Source: Hybos culiciformis (lineage: Eukaryota > Arthropoda > Insecta > Diptera > Hybotidae). From it: DNA of 64,000 nt. Position 1 is the stretch's first letter. Every line of letters begins with the position of its first letter. The DNA is taken from NCBI GenBank assembly GCA_964007475.1, contig OZ023275.1:23707052-23771051 (forward strand). Reading direction: 5' to 3'. Below the pieces are notes generated by a model, which ran no database searches, was not told the DNA's origin, and saw nothing but the letters and a program-made list of their open reading frames with translations. A program made the translations under genes and the position numbers. Shown piece after piece: positions 11,901 through 24,606 of this stretch.

Positions 11901-14495
11901 CATTCGTTTTTTTTTAAACTTACTTGTTCCCCCCATCAGATTCAAAAGAAAAGCATTTATAATAATTTCCACGATTGATTACATACAAAAATTTTTTCAT
12001 CATAAAAATCTTAAATCGAAGAAGAATATTATATTGTGCATATCGTTTTTTCCTTTTTTTTTGTTTTGTTTCTGTTTTCATTTATTAGGGCTAGATTTTT
12101 GTTACGAAATCATAAAACAATTTCACACATGAAAAATATTTCCAAGAAGTTCGTCGCTTAAGTCTTTTGTTTTTTTTTTTTTTTTTGAAGTTCTGAAAGT
12201 AATAAAAGTTTCTTGTTTTCTTTTTTTGCAAACAAAGAAATAAAAATTTTTTATGGCTAATTAAAAAAAATAAAAATAGCAAACTCTTTGCTCATGAAAC
12301 TATTTTCAGAAAGGGTTTTTGCATAGTTTTTAATGAATCATGTTTCAACTAAATAAAAAACTATAAACTATAAATTATGCAATAAAATCTTTGCAAGGAT
12401 TCTTTCTTTAAAAAAACAAATTTTTTGAATTGAATAAAAATAAATACTGAAACTCGTTCACTGATTGAAATTTAAACCCCTTACATTTTTTATTCATCTT
12501 TTATTTTCAATTTAAAATTAAGCAAAAAAAAAAATTGTAGGCGGGAAATTGTCTTTTATTGCGTTATGTATTATGTTCGCTCGTCTCAAGGACAATAAAA
12601 TATATTTAGACTAAATTCTGTCTTGGCAAAAAAAAAAAAACAAAAGAAATGAAGGTCATGAGCAATAAACATAAATAATAAATACAAGTAGGCTCTAACG
12701 AACGCGAGACTTATACACAAAAATGTGAATAGAGTAATCTTCTTAAAGATGAAAATTGAATTGTTTGTCGTAAACAATCAAATTATGAAATCAAATGGAA
12801 CAAAAAACACAAGTTTGTTTTTAAAAAGTCTTGGCATGGATGGCTTATTTTTCTATATATATAGTTAGTACCGTATATTATATATAACGTCAAATTTTAT
12901 TTCACAAAAATCTGATATTTTCTATCTAAACTGTCGAGATACTCAGATAGAGCCAAGCTTCGCAAATAAACGCACAAAATCAATTTTCATAAATTTTCAA
13001 TCGTGTTTGTTGTCGTCTTTGATTTTAAATAAATATTCATACTTTCACGTCAAATCATACTACCAGTGAGCCACAAAATCCACTTATTTGTAACCACATC
13101 TGATTCAAATAAAAAAAAATAAATATTCAATACTTTTTCCTTTTCAGTAGAAAATATTTTTGCAACTCTTTTTTTTCCTATTTTATTTAACTACATACCG
13201 ATAATAAAACCTATCTATTAATCCTTTTTTAGATGTATAGTTTTCATAAAAAAGGATAAATTTCTAAGAACAGATGTTTTCTTAGTTTTTATGCTCGCTG
13301 ATAGTTATAAAGAAATTTTGCGAATTTTTCCTAATAGAAATATAGATAAAAAGATTTAAGGGAAAAAAAAAACAATTTTTTTTAAAAAAATTATTCGTAA
13401 TACTTTACAATCAGAAAGATTTTGATAATTAAATTGGGAAATATACAATGTCAGTAGTCTTCTAACTGAACTCTTAATTATTCTTCTCTTCCTGGATGTG
13501 CTTCTTAAAAATTTATATCGGATATATTTCTATCAATACAATGAAAGAAGTTAAAGCGTTTCCGAAAATAGTGAAAAAAAAAATTTGAGTACCTTGGACA
13601 AAAAAAATTCATAAATTTTGTGAAACGAGCCCACGTGAAAACAAAACTTATATAGATTAGTTTAATGCCATGTTGACATAAACATTTTATTAAACAAATA
13701 AATTATGCGACTGAAAATCAAATAAATAATTATCTCATTATGTACGCAAAAAAAGGCATAATAATCATATTTAAATCAAAATGTTAAGAGATAGATAGAT
13801 AGAAAAAAACTCAACAGCATAAACAAACAAGAAGACATATGAAACAAGTTAAAACATTAAAAAAAAAAACACAATTTGTTTTTTTTTTTCTCATTCACTT
13901 AATTAAATTTTTTCATGTATTTAATATTTATTTGGGAAATTTTCAAATTAAAAAAACATTAAAATGAATAATTATTATGAGCTTTTTTAATGTTTATTAT
14001 TATTTTTATTAAAAAAAAATACATAAATAGAAGCAAAAAATGTATTCTTTTATATTTATTAAAATAAAAAAAAAAATTTAGGTTTAGTTTTTATAACTTA
14101 ATTATGAGCTATAATGGATTATTTCTGTGTTTTTTTTTTTTTTAATTTGGCGGTAGAATATTTTTGATTCATTGACCTTCGGTAATAAAATTAGAATAAG
14201 AATCACTATCGATCTTTTTATTTTTTTTTTTTAATTAGGAAATGTATTATTCTTTAAATACCTTTAAGCAGTTCTAGTTTAAAAACAATAAGTTTTAAAT
14301 AGTCTTCAATCCAGATTTCCTCATTACTAACAAAAAACATATATATACTATAAAATAAGTTTTCCTTCATAAAATTTATATATGTAATATGTATGGTATA
14401 AGCAAATCGCATACTTTGTAGAACAAATTAGAATTTAACGCTATATTACTTCTGAGTTCATTTTTAGGTATCCGATAAACGGTTAAAAATAATAC
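2905..14495. other. 11.6 kb of AT-rich non-coding DNA
   Basis: No convincing exon, RNA gene or bounded mobile element was found. It contains very many A or T runs, short direct repeats (for example two adjacent TACTTGTGAT units at about 7573-7592) and a few less AT-rich patches at about 8750-8960, 9420-9560 and 12540-12720. The short open frames (for example at 4073, 6816, 9451, 11890, 12091 and 12586) are low-complexity K/F/I/N translations without splice-site or family support. Confidence 0.6.
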
Positions 14496-14801
14496 CTAGT
14501 TTACATGGAGAGTTGAAACGGGGTTCAACTAGGGTTCATCTACAACTACATGTAAACGGTGGTTGAGTTGAAATACAGTTAACCTGACTAAACCCAAGAA
14601 ATTCGCTCGGTTAAGTAAACTCTTTCCATGTAAACGATTAACCCTGTTAAAAGTAAGCAAACAGCTGTTTGTTTTGTTTCTTTTTCGTTCTCAGTTCAAC
14701 CACAGTTCAACCATAGGCATTTTCGACTACATCATGTAAACAGTTGACCTCTTATCAACCACATTTCGACTCAACCACGGTTGGACTATTATCTAAACTA
14801 G
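14496..14801. mobile_element. MITE-like element, about 306 bp
   Basis: The left end CTAGTTTACATGGAGAG and the reversed right end CTAGTTTAGATAATAG form short terminal inverted repeats. Subterminal motifs recur in both orientations: GGTTGAGTTGAAA on the left, TTTCGACTCAACC on the right, and CATGTAAAC three times inside. The block is markedly less AT-rich than its flanks and codes for nothing. Superfamily is unclear because I cannot define the target-site duplication. A short relative may occur at about 33770-33815. Confidence 0.55.
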
Positions 14802-16001
14802 ATATAAGTTTTCGACATATAGCCTAAATTTTATTTTATCAAAATGCATAACTTTGATTTTTAGATATGCGACATCAGGGCCATTGTCGAGAATTAAGAA
14901 GTATCAACTTTTTCGAAAACTGTAATTTGTAATTTGCTATTTAAAATATAATTGAAAGTTCTTCCTCACATAAGTAATAAAAAAAAAAAATATTCAATAA
15001 TATTATTATTTGGAAATTTATATGATTTAATTTTTAGTTGTTAAGCACAATAATTTATTATTTTTTTTAGTAAATTTTATTTTTGTACCAAAAAAAAAAA
15101 TAACATCAGAATAGTGTGTTTTTTTTTTCAATAACAAGTGTGTTCTATGAAATTTGAGAAGGGTATAACCGCTAAAAAAAAATTATATAAAAATTGAATT
15201 GACAGGAAATTTATAAGATACTCGTGAACTTTTTCTTTTCTATTGATAAATAGAAATACACATTGTATATATAAATGTACAAGTACATTTAGATATAAAT
15301 AAAAAAAAAAATCTTTTCCTTTTTCAAGGTTTCGAAACTTTTTATTATTATTCTTTTATTGATCCTTTGATAACAAAAAATTAAAAAAAAAACCCCAATC
15401 TATGATCAAATAAGGTGCGTAAGATGGTTTCTAGTTTATTTTTTGTTATTATTTTTTTTTTTTTTTCAAATTTTTTATACCTGTGCATATGTTCTTCACG
15501 ATTATTTTTTGTTCTACTAAAGGAAAGAAAAAAAATGTATATCATACAGTTTTTTGATAGTTTTTTTCTTCTAATTGATATGGAAAGAAAGGTATTTACC
15601 AAATACACAAAAAGTGTAAGCATAATTGCAAAAAAATGTTAAAAAAAACTTTAAAAATGTACTTGAAAGTCTTTGAATATCAATTTTGGCAGTTTGAACG
15701 ACAATATTAATTTATACCGTGAACTTTGTATATACAAAACAACTCTTTGCTTAGTTTAATTGAACCTGTACAGAATATAATATTTATTTTTCGTTATTCT
15801 AAAATATAAATAAAGAAATACATGTACCGTGCAAAATAAAATTTTATATTCAATTTATTATTTTTTCATTCAATGTTTGTACAAAAAAAAAAAAAAAAAC
15901 AGATATAGGAAAAAGATATTATATTTATATTGTTTATCAGGTGCACAATATGATGGATCTACTTAGTTCTTTCTGAAAAAAAAAAATTTACACTCAAATG
16001 C
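14802..16001. other. AT-rich non-coding DNA
   Basis: Nothing recognisable; two overlapping low-complexity open frames at about 15.4-15.6 kb on opposite strands have no support. Confidence 0.55.
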
Positions 16002-16503
16002 TTTAGAAATCTCTAAAGAAGAAGAAAATGTTTGTATAAAAAGTGATAGTAAAATCTAATTGAAATCAATAACATAACTTCCTTTCACTATACAATACAT
16101 ATAGGCAATATATACTTTCTTTACAATTTCAATAACTTAAATTAAATATTCTTAAAACTATGTACAAATTATAAATTTCATCGAACCATCATTGGATGCC
16201 TCTTTGGATGCAGAAAAAAAACAATTTCCGCACATAATCCTTTATTTTCGGGTTTAGAAATCTCTAAAGAAGAAGAAAATGTTTGTATAAAAAGTGATAG
16301 TAGAATCTAATTAAAATCAATAACATAACTTCCTTTCACTATACAATATATATAGACAATATATACTTTCTTTACAATTTCAATAACTTAAATTAAATAT
16401 TCTTAAAACTATGTACAAATTATAAATTTCATCGAACCATCATTGGATGCCTCTTTGGATGCAGAAAAAAAACAATTTCCGCACATAATCCTTTATTTTC
16501 GGG
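16002..16503. repeat. Head-to-tail duplication of a 251-bp unit
   Basis: Unit 1 is 16002-16252 and unit 2 is 16253-16503. Both run from TTTAGAAATCTCTAAAG to TTTATTTTCGGG and abut exactly. I find four substitutions and no indels between them: GTAAAATC/GTAGAATC, ATTGAAAT/ATTAAAAT, ATACATAT/ATATATAT and TAGGCAAT/TAGACAAT. That is about 98 % identity, so the duplication is recent. No coding potential was seen. Confidence 0.95.
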
Positions 16504-17629
16504 TAATATAGAAGAATAGCAAATTAAGATATATATTATAGTCTCAAAGATAAGAACAATTTTTTTTTTTCAATTTATAATAAAAATTAAATAAAATTAA
16601 AAAAAAAAAATAACACTAATTAATTTTCATTTTTTGTTTTTCTTTTTGAATTTAGTAAATAAAAAAAAATATATATAAATTTCATAGTTGTCAAAAATCT
16701 AATTAAAAAATTTGTTTTTAATAATTATTGCAGCAACGAAAATGCAAAACTGTTCAAATAGAAAAAAAACCCAAATTTAATTTTCTTAATTTTCAGAAAA
16801 AAAAACCAAAAATAAAAATTCGCCCTTGACAAAACTTTTATTTTCATCCTGAACAGCTTTCTCTTTAAAACCAACCTTGTTAACAACACAACTAGACAAA
16901 AAAAAAAAAAAAAAACAAATATATGAAAACAATATAAACAACAACCTCCTTTATTTATAATTTTTGTTTTCTTTTTCAATAAAAAACATTGACAAGAAAA
17001 CAGCATAAGTTTTTTTCTTTTAACAATTAAGTAATTGTTGAATATCGGAAAAAATTTTATACATATATAATTTATACATATATATGAAAAAAAAAAAATT
17101 ATAAATAATAAATTAACAATAATTTCGCGTCATACAAAAAAAAAAAAACAACAAAATCTGAAAATAAATTATAAACGATTTTTTTTTCTTTTGTTTCCAT
17201 TCAAAAATTAAAAAAGAAAAAAAAAATAATAATAATAAATAGGAATAAAAAATATAAACAATTTTTTTTTTTTTTTTGTAAACAGAAATATCTTATTTAA
17301 ACAGTTTTTATTTTTTTCATCATATTTTCTGCGAGTTAACTAAACAAAATATTCGTCATTTTTTCTGTGGAAAATCAACACTGCATATTATACACAACAT
17401 GTTTACATATTTATTAAAAAAAAAATTAAACTTAATATCGAGAAAATAAAAAAAAAACTAAAATACTGGAGAGCCCCAGACAATATCACAAGTCAACCCT
17501 GACCTAAAACTCAGTACAACACAACAACAATACTCAAAATAAAAAACACTTGTTATTATACAGCCAACAACAATTATTATTATTATTATTATTATTAATG
17601 ACAACTGATCACCCCAGAATTTGTTTTCG

Positions 17630-17660
<31 letters not shown>

Positions 17661-18370
17661 TAAAATAAGATAAACATTTTTTTTTTTTGTATTTCATAGA
17701 AAATTTATAAAAAGCTTTTTATTTTTCGCGCGAGATTTGATAACGGCATACACATTTCTCACCACCTAACCACCGTTTTTATTAAATTGATGTTAATATA
17801 ATTAGCGCTTTAATCATTTTATATATTTAAAATAAATTACAAAAAAAAAAATAATAAACGAAAAAAATTCAAAAAGCACTAGAATTTTTATTTTTTTTTT
17901 TTTCAAATATTTTAAAGTATAAATTTTATTTAAGCTCTCTATATGTATAAAAAAAAAATTTGTTTAATGAAAATAAAAAAAAAAAAAAATTTCAAACTCA
18001 AAAGAATTTTCCATTTATATAAATATTAGAAAAATTTCATTGATTTAATTTTTAACCCAATTTCAAAATAAGACTCAATTAAATTAATTGCATATTAATT
18101 ATATTATATTTAACACACAAATATCGCACACATGTTTGTTTTACATTTTTTTTTTTTTTCGTAGACAAAGCAAGAAAATTTATTTAAAAAAAAAAACAAA
18201 TTGGAGGACAATGTTATGAAAATAAATAAAAACTTACACTTTTTTACCCCTATTATAAAGTTCTATTGCAAAATTTTCGTAATACATTTCAAATTAATTC
18301 AAAATTTGATGCCAGATGTATATAAAGGTGAAGGCAAAAAAAGATAATCAGCATATTTTCAGAAAATATA
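16504..18370. other. AT-rich non-coding DNA with microsatellites
   Basis: Contains an (ATT)n tract at about 17573-17597 and an (AT)n tract at about 17644-17662. A moderately GC-rich patch lies at 17458-17540, where the minus strand reads GLTCDIVWGSPVF before a stop, with a TTTTAG acceptor-like site in front. No gene can be supported. Confidence 0.5.
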
Positions 18371-18753
18371 ATGGTACTGAGGAGAAGTTCCATTAATGAT
18401 AGAACTCTTAAAGAATTTCTTAAACACTATCGCAATGTAGGTACACTTTCAATTTTCTATAAATATTTTGTTGGAACGAATACGTGTTCCATGGAAGTAA
18501 AGGCCCTAATTCCTTCACTTCAAGTATTTTCACGCCAAACACGTACCGCTTCAACATCACACCCATAATTTGTCAAAATTCCCAGATGTGATAGAACGAG
18601 CTTTGGAGATTCGTTTTCAATTCACACCTCGAGAATGTGGAATGCTCTCCCATTAAAATTGTTCCCGACAGCTGGCGGACGTTTGATTTACGACTTGCGA
18701 AGAAGAGTGTAAATGATTACATACTGACTGTCCCACTTTTTAATCCCGTCTAA
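18371..18753 (+). pseudogene. 3'-terminal fragment of a non-LTR (LINE) retrotransposon polyprotein, dead copy
   Basis: The translation carries the C-terminal hallmark of jockey/I-like LINE reverse-transcriptase proteins. In order: NVGTLSIFYKYFVGTNTC, a proline-bearing spacer (ALIPSLQ), TRTASTSHP, then SFSIHTSRMWNALPLKLFP (compare the family's R-x-x-x-WN-x-LP-x-x-x-FP) and RRRVNDYILTVPLFNPV at the end. The frame has an in-frame TAA at 18566-18568 and a frameshift near 18700-18712, then ends with TAA at 18751-18753. The catalytic YXDD region is missing, so the copy is severely 5'-truncated, as is usual for such insertions. It is moderately diverged and cannot be active. Confidence 0.85.
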
Positions 18754-18841
18754 ACTTCCTGTCCCCATTATCAAATCCATACTTCTTTAAGTATAAAAGG
18801 TATCCCACCTAGTGATTTGGTAACTTTAATAAAAAAAAAAA
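18754..18841 (+). mobile_element. LINE 3' UTR and poly(A) tail
   Basis: The region after the retrotransposon stop keeps the element's higher GC content and closes with AATAAAAAAAAAAA at about 18828-18841, the expected poly(A) tail of target-primed insertion. The target-site duplication is not evident. Confidence 0.6.
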
Positions 18842-21800
18842 CAGTGATAAATTATTAGCGCAACGTCGATTGGTCTGTGTGGGTTTTTTCTGCAATTTGT
18901 TCAATAACGGTTGGGATGAATTATGTAAAAAAATTTTAAATTAATAAATATTTTGTTTATGTCATATTGAAAATTAATAAATTTTCTTCTATATTTATCA
19001 TTTTGTATATAACTATAACAAATAAATTAAATTCAATTTTTGATCAGTTTGGATTATTTGTAAGCATTTTCTATAATTCTGTGTCCACTTATTAAGTCGA
19101 TTTAGGCGGTTATGATTTTATTATTTTCAACTGTTGGTCATATGATTCTACGCCTCATATTTGGCTTTTAAAAACTTAAAATGGTTTTAAAATTCTACAA
19201 TCTTCTCAAATTAGGTTCCATTTATCTTAATTATTCGATTTCAGGAAAGGATTTAAACTTTAAACTGCTCTCATCAAAAGTAGCAAAATCGAGTTAGGCG
19301 ATTATGCCTTGTGGCCACTGAATTGTAACAGAGAAATTGACATTGTCACCAGGTCGGACTCTACTCTACAATTGATCAGAATCAGAAAGCATTAAATACA
19401 TTTTTTTTCCAATGCGTCAAAACATTTTTTCCATAACAAAAACAATCTCATCATGTCAATAAATCTAAATTAATTTAAGAAATTAAAATAACTAGAACTT
19501 TTTTCGTATAATGTCATAGAGATTTATTTTTGCAATACTGCATTTTTTTTTTAATTATTTGTTATTATTTTTTATTTAAAACTAAAAATAAAATCTGTTA
19601 GAAAAACAGTCAATTATAAATTATAATACTTAATAAGTATTTTATTTTATTATTTAGTTTTTTTTTTTTTTTAAGTAGAATATTGTTAACATTGAATTAA
19701 AAAGCTGTAATGTTGACTTTAAAAGGAAATTAACATAAAAAAAAACAGCTTTTAACAGATTTTGTTATGAAGTTTTTTGTGTGTTGTTATATTATTATTA
19801 TTATTATTATTATTTTTTTCGCATATATTTTTAAATTTCAATATAAGTTAGTAATGTTCTAATGATATTAATTTTTATTTATTTATTTTTATTTTTTTTT
19901 TTTTTTGTGGTATTTTAAGGTTATGTTCTAATAGAATTGAGGACAAATTATTATTTATTTAATCTACTTCATTAGATCAAGAATTGAATATAAAAAAAAA
20001 AAAATACATATAGAAGTATATAAAATAATTTTAATTTTTTTTGTGTTTATTAAAAACGATTATTAGAGTCTTATAAAAATTTAGAGAAAAAAAAAATGTT
20101 ATCTTCGAGATAAGCTTTCTGTTTTTTTGTGTAGGTTTTATGATTGACGTCAAATATTCAAAATTTGTTCGTAACAATCTGTTATTATTTTTTTTTTTGA
20201 GGAATTTTTTTTATTTGTGAAGAATATTTTTCATTCATAACAATATTATGTTCAATAATATGATATTATTGTAGCTAAGTTTATCTTCTTACTGAAATTC
20301 AAATACGAAACAAACAAAAATAAATTAATCATTCATAAAAAAATACATAGTAGGTATATTTATGTCCGAAAACATCATTTAAGAGTGATGCCAAAATCAA
20401 ACAAAATAAATTAATAAAACTTTAAAACTACTATACTAACAGATCTAAATAATGATTTTGATAAAAATTTTTACAGAACTTGTCGAATCTGTAGAAGACG
20501 TTAAAACTCACCTGTAAAAAAGATTTATTTGCTTCTTTTACTCTTTCGATTTTGGTATAGATATAAGCAAAAAAAAAAGGAAAAAAAAGGAAAGGTTTCT
20601 ACCCACTGACTCGGTGAGAACTCCAATTCCTTCCCAAATTTGAGAATATTTTTGCAAGAGGTTTTCTTTCATTATTATTTTAATAATTAATAATCCACTT
20701 TATGTCAAATTATGGAATACAATTCAACATCAAGTTAAAAATTCTTATGCTCACAGCAAATACATAAATTTAATAGAATTATTAATGAATACTTGAATAA
20801 ACATTTTTTTATTATTTAAATAATTAAAAAAAAAAAAAAACAAAAACTAAAAGAAAATTTTATGAATAAAATTATGATAAAATAATGAAAAATAAAAATT
20901 TTCAACATAATTTATAAAAATACATAATTTTTATTTTTAAATCGCGATTAATAATAATTCTAACTACGTTCTCAATGTTGTTCTATGTACAATTTAAATT
21001 TAAATTTTTTTTTAGAACAAATAAAATAAACAAAATGGGAGTAACTGTAACTGATCGTATTAAATAAAATAAAAAAAATAAAATTTTTTTTTTTTAATTT
21101 TTCTCAAATATTTATGATAATTTTTTAATTAACTATTCTCAGCATATAATTTGTTTATATGTTTTGCACTTATGTAATTCCATCTCTTTCTGGTGTTAAT
21201 GGAAAAATATAACGGCACTGAAAATAATAAATATTATATTTTTTTTTTTTTTTTATTTATATAAAATTTACATATACGCAAAATTCAAAATGTTTAAAAA
21301 TCCCCATCTAAACTAAATAAAAAAAAATAAAATAAGAATTTTTTATAACAACAAAAATACATATTAGAATTTTTTTTTTTATAAAAAGTTAATAATTTAG
21401 TCACATACATAGAAAAATGAATACATAAATAAATAATTTAATTTGATTCTAGTTTTTTGTTTCATTTATTTTTTTTTTTTTTTCGAATACTAACAAATAG
21501 ATTTTCGATAGTGGGCAAATAGATTTTAAATACTATGCGCAAATAGAGTTTCATTGAAGTACGACTTAGACTTTATGACAACAGGACATCATAGGATCTG
21601 AAAAATTCTTAGTCTGTGCTTAGTAATGCTTTTGAGACCATGTCTCTTAAGCGTCGGCAACATGATCTTAGACGTCGGCATCAAGATCTCAAATTGCATA
21701 TGTAAAACTAATGTAAAATCATTTCTTCAGAATACTTTACAACAAAAAAAAAAAACAAGATAGAAAAATCTTAATTTTTACAACTCAAGTTTATTTACTT

Positions 21801-22988
21801 TGAATAATAATAACTTTTAAGTATTTTTTTTTTTTTTACTACTTCTATAGAAAAAAAATTGTTGACAATTTTCCAATTATTTTAATACTTTGGTATACCC
21901 ATGCTTGCAGCATATATATTTTGAGAAAAAAAAAATTATGCAAGAAGTAAAAGAAAATCTAATAAATTTTTATGAATTAAAAACCATAACTAAAAAAATT
22001 ATATTTACAAGAAAACGAAAAAAAAAAAGTAAGAAACTATAAAATAAATAAGAAAAAAACAACAAATTATATTAATTCACAGGTGTTTGATACTGATTTC
22101 TATACAGCATATACATATATCTATATTTATTTTATTTATATTTTTCTTCTTTTTCTTCAACTTCTTTCTGAAAAAAAAAAAAAAAAAACTTAAAAATTTT
22201 TTATAAAATACAACTTGAAAAAAAAAAAAAAAAAAAATGAATCAACTTTTAACGATGCCAAGACCAAGGTGACTCTTTGCCAAGCAACTTGACTTTAAAA
22301 TTAAATGTGCACATAAATCAACTTCTTCTGATAAAATAAAAATAAAAATAAATTTTTTTTTTAATAAAAACTTAAAATAAAATGCTAAAAATTCAGAATT
22401 TTTCCAGCTAGATGTGTTGTTTGTTTCTTTAAGTAAATAAATTTTAAATAAATATAAATTATATATACTTTTTAAGCGTTAAATCAAATTAGATTCTTAG
22501 GGTCAAATCATGAATTCTATTTTTTTAAAACATTATTTAAATATAATTTTCATAGATTTTACATATTATTGTGAAGAATTTTCTAATCTTGAAAATTAAA
22601 TTTATTTCATTAAAAATTAATTTGTTTTGTACATACCTAAACAGATTTTTTTTAACCTCTACTTGAAATAGAATTCCAATTATTATAATTGTAACTAATA
22701 ATTAGCATAAATTAAATTTAGTTAATTATACTATTAAATTTAAATGATCAGTTAAATGAAATCACAACTGGGTATACGTTTTCAAAAATTTACAAAATGC
22801 TTTTTTGATAATTTTGTTGAAACTGTAATTAATCATTTTAACTATAACAACCCCGCTTTTAAATTCTTAAAATATACAATTTAATTAACTGATATTTAAA
22901 AAAATTTACATGATTTTCATGAACTTAAGCTTAAAACTTTTTTTTGTTTATAAATATTGATTTAAATATCCCAATTGAATATCTATAC
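18842..22988. other. AT-rich non-coding DNA with short repeats
   Basis: Less AT-rich patches at 19080-19380 contain two related words, CGATTTAGGCGGTTATG and CGAGTTAGGCGATTATG. An (ATT)n microsatellite sits at 19789-19814. At about 21494-21670, CAAATAGA-x-TT recurs three times and CGTCGGCA twice. No exon or RNA gene was seen. Confidence 0.5.
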
Positions 22989-23329
22989 CAGCGGTCGGCA
23001 AACTATGACCCGTGGGTCACGGGGTGACCCAAAGCATCATTTCATGTTACCCGCTTCGAAATTTTGAAGTAGTTCCCAAATCAATGAATATAGTTTTTGC
23101 TTACAACAATTACATATAAAAATTTTTTGTTTACAACAATTGTATATAAAATAGAAAGTTTTCCCAGCAATTGTTTTTGTAAGCCTTAGATAATAAATAA
23201 ATCAACTTTTGATTTAACTATTTTTTTTTAAATTGCTTTCATATAAAATTGCCACTGACCCCTATAAGTTAAAAAAAATCTCATCTTAGGCGAATTTTAC
23301 CCACGACCAAAAAAGTTTGCCGACCGCTG
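22989..23329. mobile_element. Non-autonomous hAT element (MITE), 341 bp
   Basis: The left end CAGCGGTCGGCAAACT is repeated exactly, in inverse, at the right end (AGTTTGCCGACCGCTG), and similarity continues inward (CGTGGGT). The element is flanked on both sides by the perfect 8-bp duplication ATCTATAC (22981-22988 and 23330-23337). The length of the duplication and a TIR starting with CAG are typical of hAT transposons. There is no transposase frame, so it must have been mobilised in trans. Confidence 0.92.
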
Positions 23330-23337
23330 ATCTATAC

Positions 23338-23974
23338 CCTAATTAAAAATTTTTCAATAGAATAAATTAGATTAATCACCATTGAATCACTTGTAGTAAA
23401 TTCATAAAATTAGCGTAAAACGAATTATCTTAATAGAACACAACATATACATTTTTAAATAAGTATCTGTATAAATTTAAATCTATTATATTTAAGAACA
23501 TTTTTCTTACAAATAGAATCATTTTATTGAATATTCGTGATCATCTTTAATTATCATCGTAGGTATTATAAATGAAAATTATTTGTAATCTATATAATTA
23601 TTTTATTTTTATTTTGCACATTAATTTTTTATTGTAATTAAAAAATAAAAACTGCTCGAAGGAAATAATAATTAAATGCATCACTTGAGAACATGTTTAA
23701 TAAAAAAAAAGAAAAACTTAAATATTCTAAATGACAAATTAACAAATCAAACAGCACTCTGTCAATATAGAATCTCACTCAATTAATCACATAAATAATT
23801 AAATTCTTCACATTTATATGTATTAAATAATATATAAAAATATATATTTGTTAATTGTAAAAATAATAATATAACAATTGAAAATGATTTTTTATTTCAA
23901 AATAAGAAATGAAGAAACTATTAGAACAATATTTATTATAATTAGAATCATAGCTTAGAGCAGAGTCATCAACA
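23338..23974. other. AT-rich non-coding DNA
   Basis: Nothing recognisable. Confidence 0.5.
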
Positions 23975-24026
23975 TCAAGGTGCAAGTTTCAAGGTTCAAG
24001 TTTCAAGGTTCAAGTTTCAAGGTTCA
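23975..24026. repeat. 14-bp minisatellite, three and a half copies
   Basis: Tandem units of CAAGGTTCAAGTTT; the first unit has TG for TT (CAAGGTGCAAGTTT). Confidence 0.9.
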
Positions 24027-24606
24027 GCAGTGTTAAAGTAAAAGATACATGAAAAATATATAAAATAAGAATAATATTTGAAGATTTACATCATATAGAG
24101 ATCCTGTCGCCATAGTAGAAAGAATTCAAACTACTTGCTTGATGGTTAAAGTGAACTCATTTTAATACTATAGTTATGTTTAGATTAATAATAATTTTAA
24201 ATATAAAATAGGACAAAATTTATATAAATAAAATATTTTGGTGAAATTCGTTGGAAGAATTTTGTCTCGAAAACTTAATTTTTTAACTATTTATCTAACC
24301 CATCCATCACTCATTTACATTATTCCGAATTTCATAATGATTTCCACATTTACAACTATATTTGTTTATTTTGATTGAAATCAAAATTTCAAACAGTACT
24401 ATAAAATTACATAAAAATAAAAATAGATTTCTATGTAAAAATAGGTTCTAACTATTTTAAAACGGAAAAAAAATCGAAAACTATCAGGATGAATATTCCT
24501 AAAATTAATTTTCTTTTCTGTTTACTGTACTCAAAATCGGGTTTTATTAAAAACTGTTCCAAGGTCAAATTCTCAACGTTGTTGTTTCCTAGTATGTATT
24601 ATATAT
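24027..24606. other. AT-rich non-coding DNA
   Basis: Nothing recognisable. Confidence 0.5.

Noticed and set aside
11890..12282. Overlapping hydrophobic frames on both strands
   Set aside because: Phenylalanine/isoleucine/lysine-rich translation of AT-rich DNA; no conserved motif.
17458..17697. Minus-strand frame ending CDIVWGSPVF
   Set aside because: Upstream part is microsatellite translation; the GC-richer end is too short to call an exon.
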